64,000 nt of DNA, taken from assembly GCA_027257055.1 (NCBI GenBank), contig JAPVLO010000054.1, positions 3,720,001-3,784,000 on the forward strand. Direction: 5' to 3'. Each line of letters starts with the position of its first letter. The first letter of the stretch is position 1. Under the pieces are notes generated by a model. That model was not told the origin of the DNA, did not search any database, and saw only the letters and a list, made by a program, of their open reading frames with translations. Source of the stretch: Cephalopachus bancanus (Eukaryota > Chordata > Mammalia > Primates > Tarsiidae). Positions 11,519 through 22,889 of the stretch are shown piece by piece. A program made the translations under genes and the position numbers.

Positions 11519-11714
11519 AAGGATTGGCCGAGCGGGAAACTGCCGGTGGGGAGCAGTGGGGGGAGACGGGAGTGGCAGTAGTGGGAATCTGCCAGGAAAG
11601 GGGGGTACACCACATCAACAAGGGTACCTGCATAATGAACATCTGTACACCTAACCCTGAATTATTATACCCCACTTCTTTAAAATAAAAAAATTTTAAA
11701 AAGTAAAAAATAAA
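11519..11714 (+). mobile_element. 5'-truncated L1 with target duplication
   Basis: About 196 bases of the lineage-type L1 3' end ('AACAAGGGTACCTGCATAAT..CCTAACCCTGAATTATTATACC..CACTTCTTTAAAATAAA'). The 11-bp duplication AAGCTTATTAA is at 11508-11518 and 11715-11725. Confidence 0.8.
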
Positions 11715-12049
11715 AAGCTTATTAATTTAAAAACAATAAAGCCTATTTTTAAAAAGAAACTATGTTCAGCACAGCACCACTTCTGCCATTTTTTTATTGC
11801 TCAAAGCAGTCACAAGACCAGCCAGATTTCAAGGGCTAGAGAAATAATCTCCACCTGTGGATGGGGAGTAGCGAGGTCATACTGGATAAAATGTGGAATG
11901 AGCTATTGTTGCATTGTGGTGGCCAGCTTTGGATACCACAATCTGCCATTTAAAGTTTTTTTGTTTGTTTGTTTTTTAACCTCTATCGATCCAAAAAAGG
12001 TGAGAGTTGAGAGAGTAGAAAAAAAGGAGCATTGAGAAGCCAAGACAAT

Positions 12050-12333
12050 GGCCAGGCTCAGTGGATTAGCCTGTAATCCCAGCACTTTGGGAGGCCTAGG
12101 TGAATGGATTGTCTGAACCTGTGGGTTCGAGACCAGCCCCAGCAACTTGGTGAGACCTCATCTCTACAATATATCAAAAATCAGTTGGGTGTGGTGGTGC
12201 ACACCTGTAGTTCCAGCTACTTGGAAGACTGAGGCGGAAGGATCGCTAGAGCCCAGTTGGTCGACGCTGGGGTGGCCATGAGTGTGCTACTGCACTCCAG
12301 CCTGGGTGACAGAGACACCAGCTCAAAAACAAA
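12050..12333 (+). mobile_element. Alu SINE
   Basis: Dimeric, with the 'CTACAATATATCAAAAATC' linker and 'GGTCGACGCTGGGGTGGCC' signature of the local lineage-type Alus; short tail. Confidence 0.92.
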
Positions 12334-12789
12334 ATAGGGATAATGACACCTAACTCTCGGGTGTTTATTTTTAAAAAAAAAAGAAAGAAAAGGTGGGACA
12401 AAAAAGCACAATGTGAGGAGACACAGAAAAGTTTAGATACACAATAATCATAATTCCTGAAAACAGGCTAAATTCACTCATTAAAAGACAAAGATTGTCA
12501 GAGTACAAAACAAATAATCAAAGTTATATGACATTCATTTTAAAAAACCCCTAAAAATGTAAAAACAAAGAAAGGTTGAAAGAAAAGTATAGAAATATAT
12601 AAATGGCAAATTCTAGCCTGCAAAGAATGTTAGCTATACTAAATGAGGCTACACAAACTATAAGAAAAAAAAAATCATTACTAGATATTAAGAGAATCAC
12701 TACAAAACAAACAAACCAGGGGTTGATAGTACATGGAGATAACATCGCCAATACTTTTTATAGTATTTTAAAGTTTCTAGTGCCAGAAG

Positions 12790-13020
12790 TGAGTGAAATC
12801 AAGTTAGCATTCGCCTATACAGACTGACCTGTTAGTCATACTTATATCTTTTTATACGTTCTACATAGAGAAATATACAGAAGCAAATGCAGCTGAATAT
12901 TAATTGTGGTTGATTTGGGTATCACATAATTTTGAGTTAATTTTTTCTTCATTTCTACCTTCTTTTTTTTTAAGTTTTCTGTAATGAGTACATATTATTT
13001 GTATGCTGGGGGGGGGACAG
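12790..13020 (+). mobile_element. Possible old L1 3' fragment
   Basis: 'TTTTCTGTAATGAGTACATATTATTTGTATG' resembles the L1M 3' UTR end. A pure G8 run follows at about 13010-13017. Confidence 0.4.
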
Positions 13021-13393
13021 AAAAAAAATAACCTTTTAGATCTCTTTGGGTTAGGAACTTTCCAGAAATCCAAGTCAAGTCCAACTTCTGCCAACTGGCT
13101 TTTATGACTTTGTTTTCTAAACTTGGGAAAATTAAAATTACACAAAACTGATGTGTAATCAGTCAACTGTCATCACCATTGTCATCAAAAGCACTTATTA
13201 AGCACCCTTCGCTTTACATGGGGATGGACCAGGATGAAAGCTTACTATACAACCATGACCAAGTTCCACTGGTGAAGACAACAGACCAGTGGGTAGAAAC
13301 GTAAGAGAACAGGGAGCATCAAGTTTCACAGCAATAAAGAAGAGGCAGAACAAGAAATAGAAATTTAGTGAAGGCTAGAGAAACAAAGAGCAG

Positions 13394-13397
<4 letters not shown>

Positions 13398-13441
<44 letters not shown>

Positions 13442-13498
13442 CTGAGTTCTATAAGTCAATATCATTCAAATAAATTAGCATCATTCCACAAATAGGGT
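13398..13498 (+). repeat. (CA)n microsatellite plus duplicated flank, copy 1
   Basis: A 43-base CA run is followed by 'ACTGAGTTCTATAAGTCAAT' and about 40 further bases. The same block, with a shorter CA run, appears 500 bases later. Confidence 0.9.
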
Positions 13499-13614
13499 TT
13501 CATAAATCAGAGTTAATGTGCTGGAGGAGGAATTTATGAAGAGAAAGACAAGGTGAAATGGAGGAAAGAGAGTGGCCTTAAAGGTTAAAAAGTTTTTTAA
13601 AAAAAGAAAGCATA

Positions 13615-13896
13615 AGCCTTGCTCGGAGGCTCAGCCTGTAATCCCAGCGCTTTGGGAGGCTGAGGTGAGTGGATTGCCTGAGTCCGCGGGTTCGAGACAC
13701 GCCTGGGCAACTTGGCGAGACCTCATCTCTACAATAAATCAAAAAATTAGCCGGGTGTGGTAGCACACGCCTGTAGTTCCAGCTACTTGGAAGGCTGAGG
13801 CGGAAGATCACCAGAGCCCAGCAGGTCGAGGCTGCGGTGCCCGGGAGCGGCCACTGCACTCCAGTCTGGGTGACAGAGTGAGACTCCAACTCAAAA
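13615..13896 (+). mobile_element. Alu SINE, young, with target duplication
   Basis: CpG-rich lineage-type Alu with a slightly truncated 5' end. The A-rich duplication AAAGAAAGCATA flanks it (13603-13614 and 13899-13910). It sits between the two copies of the CA-block duplication. Confidence 0.93.
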
Positions 13897-13927
13897 AAAA
13901 AGAAAGCATAGGTGGTGTAAAAGACTT

Positions 13928-14010
13928 ACACACACACACACACAACTGAGTTCTATAAGTCAATATAATTCAAATAAATTAGCAGCGTCATTCCACAAAT
14001 TGGATTTTTC
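13928..14010 (+). repeat. (CA)n microsatellite plus duplicated flank, copy 2
   Basis: About 17 bases of CA followed by the same unique flank as copy 1, with a few substitutions and a 3-base insertion (AGCAGCGTCATT against AGCATCATT). Confidence 0.88.
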
Positions 14011-14030
14011 TAAGCTAGCACATAAATCAT

Positions 14031-14870
14031 TCAAATAGTTTGCACAAGTCACTGCCCCTGTTGTTTTAAAAATGTGACTTCAAAGAGCCCCCTTACAAGA
14101 TCTCTTTCTATAAGAATAAAAAGATTTGCAATACAAAAAACAAAAGACAATGGAACAATTACTCAAACACCTGCTCAGATCCTCCTTACAGCTCCAGCGA
14201 ATAGGAACCCTGTCATACTGATTCCTAAAGGGCTGACAAATAGGGAGGGGATGGGGGGGAGGGAGAGAAGGGGAGGAACCCATACTACTTTTGCAATCTC
14301 AAGGAATAAAACTCAGCAGAAGTGAAGAGGTAGGCAAAGGGAAGAAAAGCCTGTTCTGTTGCCACATACCTAACAAATAAGTTAGCCTCCCCTTTTGCCA
14401 CTCTCAGAGCTGCCCTCACAAGGGTGACTGTGTGAGAAGTGGTGACTCCACTGACCACCGCTGCCATTCAGATGATCTGCCCTTGTGCCTTTCTTTTCGA
14501 TGTGGACATTTGAAACCTCTGTTTTGTTTTCTCCCTTTGTAGTTTCTTCATACACATGGTGTCTTAGTACACTGAAATCTCCCAAGAGTCAATGTCTTCT
14601 CCTTCCTTAGGTGACAGACTCTTGGAGGTGTCTTCCAGAGTCTCCCAAAGTGAATTTTACACATGCTACACACCTCATATTTTAATTCAGAATTCAGAAC
14701 ATCCCAAACATGTTACCCATGTCTGGAGGAAAAAAAAGTCACATAGTGATTTTGTGTAAAGGGGAAAGAGGCACAAAGATAAAAATATGTTTCTGATGTA
14801 GATAGATCAATTGGAGCAAATGGTGATCTCACCATTGCAGAGGGTTTCATGGTATGAAATAGTTTCAGGA
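14031..14870. other. Intron 6, no recognised element
   Basis: No named repeat. A G-rich purine run (GGGAGGGGATGGGGGGGAGGG) lies at 14240-14275. Confidence 0.4.
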
Positions 14871-15515
14871 ACATAATTTTATCTCATTCCTCAAGTCACT
14901 ACTCTTCCTAACCTTTCAACAGTCCCCCAGCTCTAACTCCAGCTTCAAACACTTTAGTGATTTTCCATTCCTCTTGGAATAAAGACCAAAGTAAAACCTG
15001 TATCATGTGATATCATCTCCTGTACTAACATTATCTCACAATACTCTGCCCTGTTGACTCCTATGCTCCAGCCACACAGATGTCTACCAGTTCTTCAAAT
15101 GGACCACACTTATCCATCTGTGTCCTGTGTTCTTTTCTATCCCCCATTCATTTTCATTCCTTCTTTTCCTTCAGTTTTCAGTTCCATTGTCAACCCCTCC
15201 ATCAATCTTTCTGACAAGGTCAAATTCCTTTAAGACAGTTCTACATACCTTCCTTTCTTAGAACTTGATCCAACTATAATTCCATTGTAATGCAATTATA
15301 TCATTATATAATTCTTAGCACTTAGCCCAATTATAATTTTATATTAGTGTAGGACTATGTAAATGCCTTCTGTCTCCATCAGTAGACAATGGTAAGTCCC
15401 AAAGGGGCAGAAACAATGTCTGTTTTTGCCCATTATATTCCTAATACAGCGCAGTGCATGACACATATATTCCACAAACATGTAATAAGTGGATGAATGA
15501 AAAATAGTGACTCTT
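14871..15515 (+). mobile_element. L2 LINE 3' region
   Basis: 'TCCTCTTGGAATAAAGACCAAAG', 'TATGCTCCAGCCACACAGAT', 'CTTCCTTTCTTAGAA' and 'GTCCCAAAGGGGCAGAAACAATGTCTGT' follow the order of an L2 end. It is degenerate. Confidence 0.7.
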
Positions 15516-16479
15516 CAGAGAGAAGATATGATATCCACATTTCGGAAATGCAGCAGCTGAGTCTGAGAGAGCATAGGATACTTTTTCAAAAAGCACAAAC
15601 ACTGTTATTGGATTCTAAAGTGATTGATTCCTGATTTTGAGGCCAGGGAATGCATCATTCAAAGCACTGGGAAGTACTATACAGCACAGAATAGGTGCAC
15701 AGTGCAAATTTTTTGAATGAAGAAATACAAACAGAAATGAAAGTAGGATGGAATGAATTATGAACTCCAATATGGTTTTCATAGTGAAAGGGACGTTCTT
15801 GGTTGTGACACTGGACTGGTCACCTAGGCCACCTAGGCTTTTGTTCCCCAGCTGAAGGTTGAACTCAATGATGTCCATGCTCTGTTACAGTTCTGAGTGT
15901 CTGTGCTTCCAAAGTCCTCACACCTTGGGTTGCTGTCTAACAGCAGGCACCTACATATGGTGGCTGAGTTACTTAGCAGCCCAGATTTGACTTTATGTTT
16001 TAGATCATTTTTAATGTATTCAAAGACCAATTACGCTATGCAACAAGAGACAATTGCAGGAGCAATTTCATCAAAGGAAACATATGACAGCTATAGAAAC
16101 AATGGAAAGTTATTGCAGGGTGTTAAGCACAACAGATGGAAAAGCTTTGCTATAACCTTGACAGTTGACCCTGAGACTTCCAGATATGTGATATAATTAT
16201 ATGTAAGGAAGCAAAGAACATCTGGCCAAAAGGACAGTATTTTTTGAGCTTTCTGTTTCCATTGTTAAGTGAATCAGTAACCAGATGAGAGTTAAATAGA
16301 AAGAGAAAGGCCACCTTCTTCTCCCAAAATATCGTATGCTCTTAACCTGTCCCTCTCCTAATCAAGCTCCCCACTCAAGTGCTCTCCACCTAGAGATAGC
16401 TCACCTCTCTAATTCATCTGTCACACACCCCCTGACCTAGCCCAACACTGACCTTACAACTCAATGTTTTTCACAACTC
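15516..16479. other. Intron 6, no recognised element
   Basis: Short open frames on both strands only. No repeat that I can name with confidence. Confidence 0.4.
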
Positions 16480-16780
16480 CACGAGAAGTCCCATGAAGTC
16501 TTGCTCAAGTGCCATTTTCTCTTGGAAGCCTTTCACAGTGCTCTCAAGAAGTACTCAGGGCTACCTCCTCCAAACTCCCACAGCATTTGTTTATGTCCAC
16601 ATGACAGCCCTGTGGGCCTTCTGATGTATGTTATGGTCCCTTGTCTACCTGTCTGTGCCTGTCTCCTGCCCCCCTCACCCCACTATCTTCTGAAACCCTT
16701 GAAGATAGACACCAGGTCTTATTCATCATCACATACCCCATGTACAGAGTGGCATGCTCAATATTTATGACAAGTGTTGA
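16480..16780 (+). mobile_element. L2 LINE fragment
   Basis: 'CTCAAGTGCCATTTTCTCTTGGAAGCCTTTCACAG' and 'CCCTTGAAGATAGACACCAGGTCTTATTCATC' are typical L2 3' sequence. Confidence 0.75.
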
Positions 16781-17024
16781 GTTAAATGCTAGGTGGCACT
16801 AACAAGAGACAAATTTATGTGATAGAAGAATGAGTCCTATTATGTCAGCCCATACAGTACATTTTTATCAAGGAGCTTTTAGTGACCCCGCATTAAACCC
16901 AAAAGAGTAAATCCAATCCTAAGAAGCGCAAGCACTCTGATATTCCAATAATGGAGTTCATTTTAAAAAGGCAGAATTACATTCTATTCCTTATCTTTTA
17001 GTTAAAATGATTCAACTCTTTTTC

Positions 17025-17120
17025 TAGGTCAGGCACAGAACTAGAGCTTTGCATGCATTATCTCATTTAATCCTCAAACAACCCTAAGTATTAATACTCC
17101 CATTTTAAAATAGAATAGTT
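17025..17120 (-). mobile_element. MIR SINE, part 1 (split by Alu)
   Basis: Antisense MIR 'CATGCATTATCTCATTTAATCCTCAAACAACCC' runs into the Alu and resumes after it. Confidence 0.85.
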
Positions 17121-17420
17121 GGCTGGGTGTGGTGGCTCAAGCGTATAATCTCAGCACTTTGGGAGGCCGAGGCTAGTGAATTGCCTGAGCCCACAGGTTC
17201 AAGACCAGCCTGGGCAACATGTTGAGACCTCTTCTCTACAATAAATTAAGAAATAAGCTGGCATGGTAGCGCACACCTGTAGTTCCAGCTACTCAGAAGG
17301 CTGAGGCAGAAGGATCACCTGATCCCAGCAGGTCGAGGCTGCGGTGGCCATGAGCATGCCACTGCACTCCAGCCTGGCAATAGAGTAAGACTCCAACTCA
17401 AAAAATAAATAAATAAATAC
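17121..17420 (+). mobile_element. Alu SINE inserted in a MIR
   Basis: Full-length lineage-type Alu with an exact 12-bp target duplication AATAGAATAGTT (17109-17120 and 17421-17432). Confidence 0.97.
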
Positions 17421-17545
17421 AATAGAATAGTTGAGGTCTAAGTGAATGAGTTACTTTCCCCAGGCCACAGGATTAGTAAGTGACAGGCTGCACTGGGACT
17501 TGTACCCAAGTCAGCCTCACCTCAAAAGCTGAACCCCTTATCACC
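17421..17545 (-). mobile_element. MIR SINE, part 2
   Basis: Continuation: 'TTACTTTCCCCAGGCCACAGGATTAGTAAGTG..CTGCACTGGGACTTGTACCCA'. Confidence 0.85.
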
Positions 17546-17744
17546 ATGTTTTCTCTACCTAGCTTTTGGGCCATCCCTGGTGTGGGAACTGTGAGTCATA
17601 ATCTTTAATGTTTTTCTTTACCACTTTACTTCTTTTCACTTACTGTTAATTTAACTCACCCAGAATATTTCCCTTAGATATCACTTAGATATTTCATAAT
17701 TCAACTTGGTAGAACTTTCATCATCCTCCTAACACTTAACATTT

Positions 17745-17905
17745 TTTTTAATTTCAGAGTTGAGGGGTACAAGTGGGGATTTACTACATAAGTAGTTTGC
17801 ATGCAGGTGAAGTCTGGGCTTCTAGCTGGCCCTCTCTCTCTCTCCCTGATAGTGGAACAGATGCTCAGTGTACTCCCTCCCCTAGTAGTGTCTGGCATCT
17901 GCCAA
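17745..17905 (-). mobile_element. L1 3' end fragment
   Basis: T-rich start, then 'GAGTTGAGGGGTACAAGTGGGG..TTACTAC' and 'GAAGTCTGGGCTTCTAG': an antisense L1 3' UTR. The same family recurs at 41936-42064. Confidence 0.55.
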
Positions 17906-17955
17906 TCCCATCCTTGTCAGAATTTTAAGGATTCACTTTTCCTCCACAGTGTGCT

Positions 17956-18085
17956 CAAAAATGCTTAGGTATAAGAAAACTAAGAGACAGTGTTGTCACA
18001 TAACTTAGCCAAGTCACATAGCTAGCAAGGACAAGAGCCCAGAATGAGCCTAATCTATTTGACTCCAGCACCCAAGTACTATCAC
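17956..18085 (-). mobile_element. MIR SINE fragment
   Basis: 'AAACTAAGAGACAGTG..TAACTTAGCCAAGTCACATAGCTAGCAAGG' is an antisense MIR core. Confidence 0.7.
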
Positions 18086-18479
18086 ATACTTCCTAAGGGC
18101 ACTTTGGCAACATTTCTAAGTCCACAGGTTGAAACATCTGGCAATATGTTACCCACCCAGTCCATTTTTGAGTCAATCCAATTGCAGTAACCAAAACCAC
18201 ATATGAATGCAAATGCCTTCTTTTCAAGAAAACAAAGTCCATGTGTATTCTATGCTGTTACTGCCAGATAATGGTGCTAAAATCTGGGCTAAGCTAACAT
18301 TTTACCTCATGTACTTCCTTTAGATCCTCTCAGTTCTGCTTTTATCTCTAACTGGCATTGTCCTGCCTTGAACTTAATCTTTTTAGAAAATAGGTAACAG
18401 AAGACAACTGTCCACCATCAAAGAAGTTCTACATATGAGATCTTTATAAACTAATAAGTGCTAATGTTTAATGAGGTTT

Positions 18480-18764
18480 TTTTGTTTGTTTGCTTTTTGA
18501 GTTGGTGTCTCACTCCATCACCCAGGCATGCAGTGGCACTCTCACAGCCACCCCAGCATCGAACTGCTGGGTTCAGGCATTCTTCCACCTCAACCTTCCA
18601 AGTAGCCAGAACTACAGGCACACACTACAATGCCCAGCTAATTTTGTTTATTATTGTAGAGAAGAGGTCTCGCCAAGTTGCCCAGGCTGGTCTCAAACCC
18701 ATGAGCTTAGGCAATCCCCCACCCAAAGTGCTGGGATTACAGGCTTGAGCTACCACGCCCGGCC
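18480..18764 (-). mobile_element. Alu SINE inserted in a MIR
   Basis: Antisense dimeric Alu, T-rich at the left and 'CACGCCCGGCC' at the right. MIR-like sequence lies on both sides, continuing at 18765-18950 ('CCAGATACTGTGCTGAGC', 'AACTAAACCCAGAGAGGCTGAG'). Confidence 0.92.
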
Positions 18765-19054
18765 AAGGTTTTATATTGTATGCCAGATACTGTGCTGAGC
18801 TCTTCTCTGAGATCCCTCACTTATGCCATCCCTCTATTAAAACTGTTTACAGGTGAAAAACTAAACCCAGAGAGGCTGAGAACCCTGCCTGAGGCTGGAC
18901 CTCATTTGTGTCTAACTCCAGAGCTTGTACACTTAACCACATAATTTATTCTCTGTACCTGTTGACACTATTCTAGTCTCTCCCCCTGCCCCTTTTATTA
19001 AGAAAAGCTAACCAGAGAGAATTAAGAGGAGGGAACAAAAAGGAAATAAAGTAC

Positions 19055-19132
19055 CTGATAATGCCCAAGTCGTCTCCATTCAAATCTACCATTTTCAAGA
19101 CTAACATTTCCTTGTCTATATTTGAAGAATAC
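19055..19132 (-). CDS. ASAH2: ASAH2 coding exon 6
   Basis: A 78-base exon. It gives the last base of Arg260, residues 261-285 (Y-S-S-N-I-D-K-E-M-L-V-L-K-M-V-D-L-N-G-D-D-L-G-I-I) and two bases of Ser286. It matches the family strand that leads to the second zinc ligand. The acceptor is CTGACTAG and the donor AG|GTACTT. A run of T (minus strand) lies shortly upstream of the acceptor. Reading on past the donor gives intronic codons, so the donor defines the real end. Confidence 0.94.
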
Positions 19133-19874
19133 CTAGTCAGCAAAAAAAAAAAAAGCATAGTCAGTTCTATGTAACACCCTGACCTGCACGTGTGATGAAG
19201 CTGTTCTCTGAGCTGCCTCTCAGTAAGTGAGATGCTCTGAGAAGCAGTGGGCCTGCAAACTGCATCCAGGACCTCACTCCTCAATCAAGAAAATGGTTGG
19301 CAATTGTGATCAAAGTTTGGGGCACGAGCTCAACAAACTGGAGCTAAAAATATATTCTATATAATGCATAATATTATATAATATATGTGCATTTCTTATA
19401 AAAAAAGATTTGGCTTTGAAATTTCTACTCACATCAAATGTTAATGAAATCTCTGAAAAAGAGCAGGAAGCATGCAAAATCAAAAGCATCTCTGATCTGC
19501 AACTTAAGTGTTCTTTTATGTCCTTTCAAGAGAAATCAAATTATATTTTCTAAAAATCAACTCCTTTGAAAGCTATTGAAAAACATGCAGACAAATGTAA
19601 AATGTCAAGGGGCCAAGTTGAGACTGAGTTATTATTTTACACTGCCATCGCAACAAAGTACTCCCCTTCATTCACAAACCTGCTCCATCATTTTAAAAAA
19701 GATTTTTGAAAACAACAAAGTAATAATCTCTTTTAGTTGTTCCATTCAGTTATGTTGGCTTTATTTCTTACTCTTCATTCACATTTTTTATCCTTTCATC
19801 TTCTCTGTCTTGACGCACTGTCCTGGACTAAGATGACTTCTTCCGGATAACACGTAATAAAAGAGCTATTCATT

Positions 19875-20035
19875 AATTTAATAAGTATGTGTTATGTACA
19901 TTTTATCTCTATTTTGCAGATGAAAAAGCTGAGTGCCAATAAAGTAAGATAAGTAAATCACTAAAGTTCACACAACTAGGAAGCGATAAAACTAAGATGA
20001 GCCACAGTTCTTCCTGATTTCAAAGCCTGGAGTCT
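19875..20035 (-). mobile_element. MIR SINE fragment
   Basis: 'CTATTTTGCAGATGAAAAAGCTGAG' and 'GTTCACACAACTAGGAAGC' are antisense MIR landmarks. Confidence 0.75.
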
Positions 20036-20278
20036 TTCAAACATCCATGCTGGCTCCCGTAGTCAATAAAGTGGAAAAAAAAAATGCATACAGTGGTGTC
20101 CATTGCTACATTCATTCTTTGTTTCTGCTTGCCTTAGATTATAAAGATGTTTTAAAGGCATTTTAGCTTTAATATTCTCTTAGGATCTCACATACTCAGG
20201 TAACAACTCTGTACTCAGATTTTGTTGTTGTTCCCGAAAGTAAATGGCAACAATTTCATTTTGACAATTCCTCCTCAC

Positions 20279-20406
20279 CTTTCTCTTTCTGACCGTGGAT
20301 TCTGAAGGTAGGAATAAGGGCTTCGGTTGATCTGCACACCATCCACATTTCCTTTATTCATAAAGATTTTGCCTGGTTTCATGTTTCTGTGTGCTATCTC
20401 AATACT
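20279..20406 (-). CDS. ASAH2: ASAH2 coding exon 5
   Basis: Encodes residues 218-259 plus two bases of codon 260 (Arg). The protein runs S-I-E-I-A-H-R-N-M-K-P-G-K-I-F and then G-N-V-D-G-V-Q-I-N-R-S-P-Y-S-Y-L-Q-N-P. The Arg of I-N-R-S-P is residue 245, matching human active-site Arg257 after the 12-residue offset. The acceptor is TAACCTTCAG and the donor AG|GTGAGG, ending in phase 2. The last codons read S-E-R-E-R against S-E-R-A-R in human as I recall it. Confidence 0.95.
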
Positions 20407-20886
20407 CTGAAGGTTAAAAAAAAAGAGGGAAGAGAGTTATAAGCTTAGAAATCCTGGTGAGGGTAATGACTTAGTCAGCATAAACATAAAAGCCCTTAGT
20501 CAATAGAAACATAAGACAACTCCCTTTGTCTCCAATGTCCACACTATGGAATAAAAGCTGGAGAAAGATATGGTTGTTGTCATTCTGGAGGTAAACAGAA
20601 ATGGCTTTCAATATTGGAGCAAGAGGAAACATCATGTCAGACGGAAGCACAGCACTAATTAATGTCTGAACTCACGAAGAGCCCCATCTCCTAGTCTCTC
20701 AGGACTGCTAAGTCAGGCACAATTTGCCATTTTAGATGACCACTATGAGAGACTCGGCTTCTACAAAACTAGGACAAGATTTGTTAACATGTAAATGTTC
20801 CCATCTCCCTACCCTCTCCATCCCACCACCTTCTAAGGCAGAGTTTTTCAAACTTTTTTGACGGAGAACCATAATGAAAAATACAT

Positions 20887-21212
20887 TTATAGTAAGTCCC
20901 TACATGCAAACATTTCTGTTCCAAGAGCACATTCATAAGTCCAATTTGTTCATGACTCCCAAAAAGTTAGCATAGGTATCCAACTAATACAATAGACTAT
21001 ATAGTACTATACTGTAATAGGTTTATAATACTTTTCCTACAAATAATACATAAAAACATACAAACAAAAAATAAAGAAAATTTCTTTACTCTTACAGTAC
21101 AGTACCTTGAAAAGTATAGTGAATGAACTTACGTGATTAGACATGCAAACACATATTCACATCTTTGAAAATTTACAATGTAAAGGTTCCCCTGTAGGGG
21201 ACTTACTGTATT
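20887..21212 (+). mobile_element. Tigger/mariner-like non-autonomous DNA transposon
   Basis: The left end AGTAAGTCCCTACA and the right end GTAGGGGACTTACT are inverted repeats. TA dinucleotides border both ends. The body (CTATATAGTACTATACTGTAAT..AGGTTTATAATACTTTT..CAAATAATACATAAAAAC) recurs in part at 61305-61545. Confidence 0.7.
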
Positions 21213-21364
21213 GGTGTCACTTAACACACATCAACATCTGTATACTAAAATTTTTTAAAAATCTGCATCCTAAAATAAAAGTTCACAAAGCAAACTATAC
21301 CTTTATTGATATTCGCTGTGATATCTTGCAAGCTTACAATATATTTTATTGTATTTGAGTTGCT

Positions 21365-21531
21365 TTGTTTGTTTGTTTTCTTTGAGACAAGGTCTTACTC
21401 TGTCACTCAGGCTGGAGGGCAGTGGCATGAATACAATTCACTGTAGCCTTAAACTACGGGGCTCAAGTGATCCTCCTGCCTCAGCCTCCTGAGTAGCTGG
21501 TACTGTAGGCTTGCACCACCATGCCTGGAAA
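21365..21531 (-). mobile_element. Partial Alu (single monomer)
   Basis: Antisense monomer only: 'TTTGAGACAAGGTCTTACTCTGTCACTCAGGCTGGAG' through 'GCACCACCATGCCTGG'. Confidence 0.85.
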
Positions 21532-22294
21532 GTCTTTTATTTAGTGCATCTCACAACCCATGAAATTGATGTCATAAGCCATTAATACATTGCAAGCCAC
21601 AGCTTGAAAAATATTGTTGTAAAAAGATGTCTGCCTTTGCCAGCTGGATCTTGAATGTTGAGACTGACTTTGTGAAAGAAAAAAAAAAACCCTGGAAGGT
21701 AGCAGAATGAAGAAAAAAACATTAGCAAGGACCCTGTGCAAGAAAATAATAAGCTGAAAGACGAGATAGAGAGGAATTCAAGCTACCCGAACCAGGAATG
21801 GGAGAGGAGTTTGAGGGTCTTTGTTAGGAGCACCATGGAGGTCTGCAGCTGCCCTAAGAGGACTTGAGAAATGACAGTGCGTCTTTATGATTTGAATCCT
21901 CTTTGCTCTTTAGGAAATACAAAATAGTTAGGATTATCTCTAATTACTTTTGGCTCTTTGATGGGTTTCTTTTTGTGTGACTTTATGCAGAGGACAGACC
22001 ATGTAGATCTTATAATTTATAAGAAACCACAAGCCCAAATATGTTCTTTTTAGATTACTACATAGGGCTTACTGCCATAGAACCCACCTCTTCCAGTTAA
22101 TCAGTGCCTCAGGCCTAACGGCCGATAGCTCAGGACCAAAAGCTAAAAGGGAGTCATGGAGGAGAGAGAAAGGTAACTTGCCAAGACTGTGCTCAGACTC
22201 AAATCCCATAGAGATGCTTCACAGCATGCCAAATCACTCCTACAACACTTGCGAGCAGTGGTAAGAACAGCTGTCCCTGGAGCATTTTGCCTAC

Positions 22295-22471
22295 CTTCAC
22301 GACACCAGTGACCATGTACTCAAAAGTTCGATTGCTAAATCCTTCACTGGCAATGACAAACACTGTGTACTGGAAATATCCTGCTGGACCTGAGTGTGTG
22401 TGAGTGCCACTCAGTATGACATTGTCTCTTCTGTACAGGGATCCGTATTTACTCTGCAATCTGTTCAGGAC
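22295..22471 (-). CDS. ASAH2: ASAH2 coding exon 4: first zinc-ligand motif
   Basis: Encodes residues 159-217 in 59 codons, phase 0 at both ends. The motif S-G-T-H-T-H-S-G-P holds the first zinc ligand, His182 here (human His194 by memory). The exon begins V-L-N-R-L-Q-S-K-Y-G and ends M-V-T-G-V-V-K. A further N-R-T sequon follows the F-S. The acceptor is TTTTTTTGAAG and the donor is AAG|GTAGGC, the weakest canonical donor in the gene, with C at +6. Residues just after the sequon differ from human as I recall it (F-E-Y-M-V-T-G-V-V-K against F-Q-H-M-V-T-G-I-L-K). Confidence 0.95.
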
Positions 22472-22634
22472 CTTCAAAAAAACAAGACAAAAAGATGGAA
22501 CTAAAATGAAGCATACCATAGGAGCTCAACATGTGAAAAGACTGTGATGAGTTCAATCACTGATCCTTACCAGTGACATCCCTTTCAAATGGCCCTTCAC
22601 TCTATGTATGAATATGTCATCACAGTAACAACAA

Positions 22635-22880
22635 CAAAGAGCAATAGCTAACATTTTATAGATTCTTGCTATGTGCAGGCACAATGCTAGGTATGTTATA
22701 CATATTATGTCATTTTAAAATTTTGGTAACAACCACAAGAGCTTCCCAGGCATGGTTAACCCCATTTTTAGCAGAGATCATTGAAGTGCACAGAAGTTAA
22801 ATAATTTTCCCATCGATCAAATACGTAGCAAGGTCAGACTCCAGATCCAAGTTCCCAAACTATAGAACCAATACTCTTAT
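22635..22880 (-). mobile_element. MIR SINE
   Basis: Near full-length antisense MIR: 'GCTATGTGCAGGCACAATGCTAGG', 'TTAACCCCATTTTTAGCAGAG', 'AGCAAGGTCAGACTCCAGATCCAAG'. Confidence 0.8.
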
Positions 22881-22889
22881 TTGTTCTCC

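Noticed and set aside
13398..14010. A CRISPR-like array from repeated blocks
   Set aside because: Two copies only, in a primate intron, built on a CA microsatellite; there are no spacers or cas genes.
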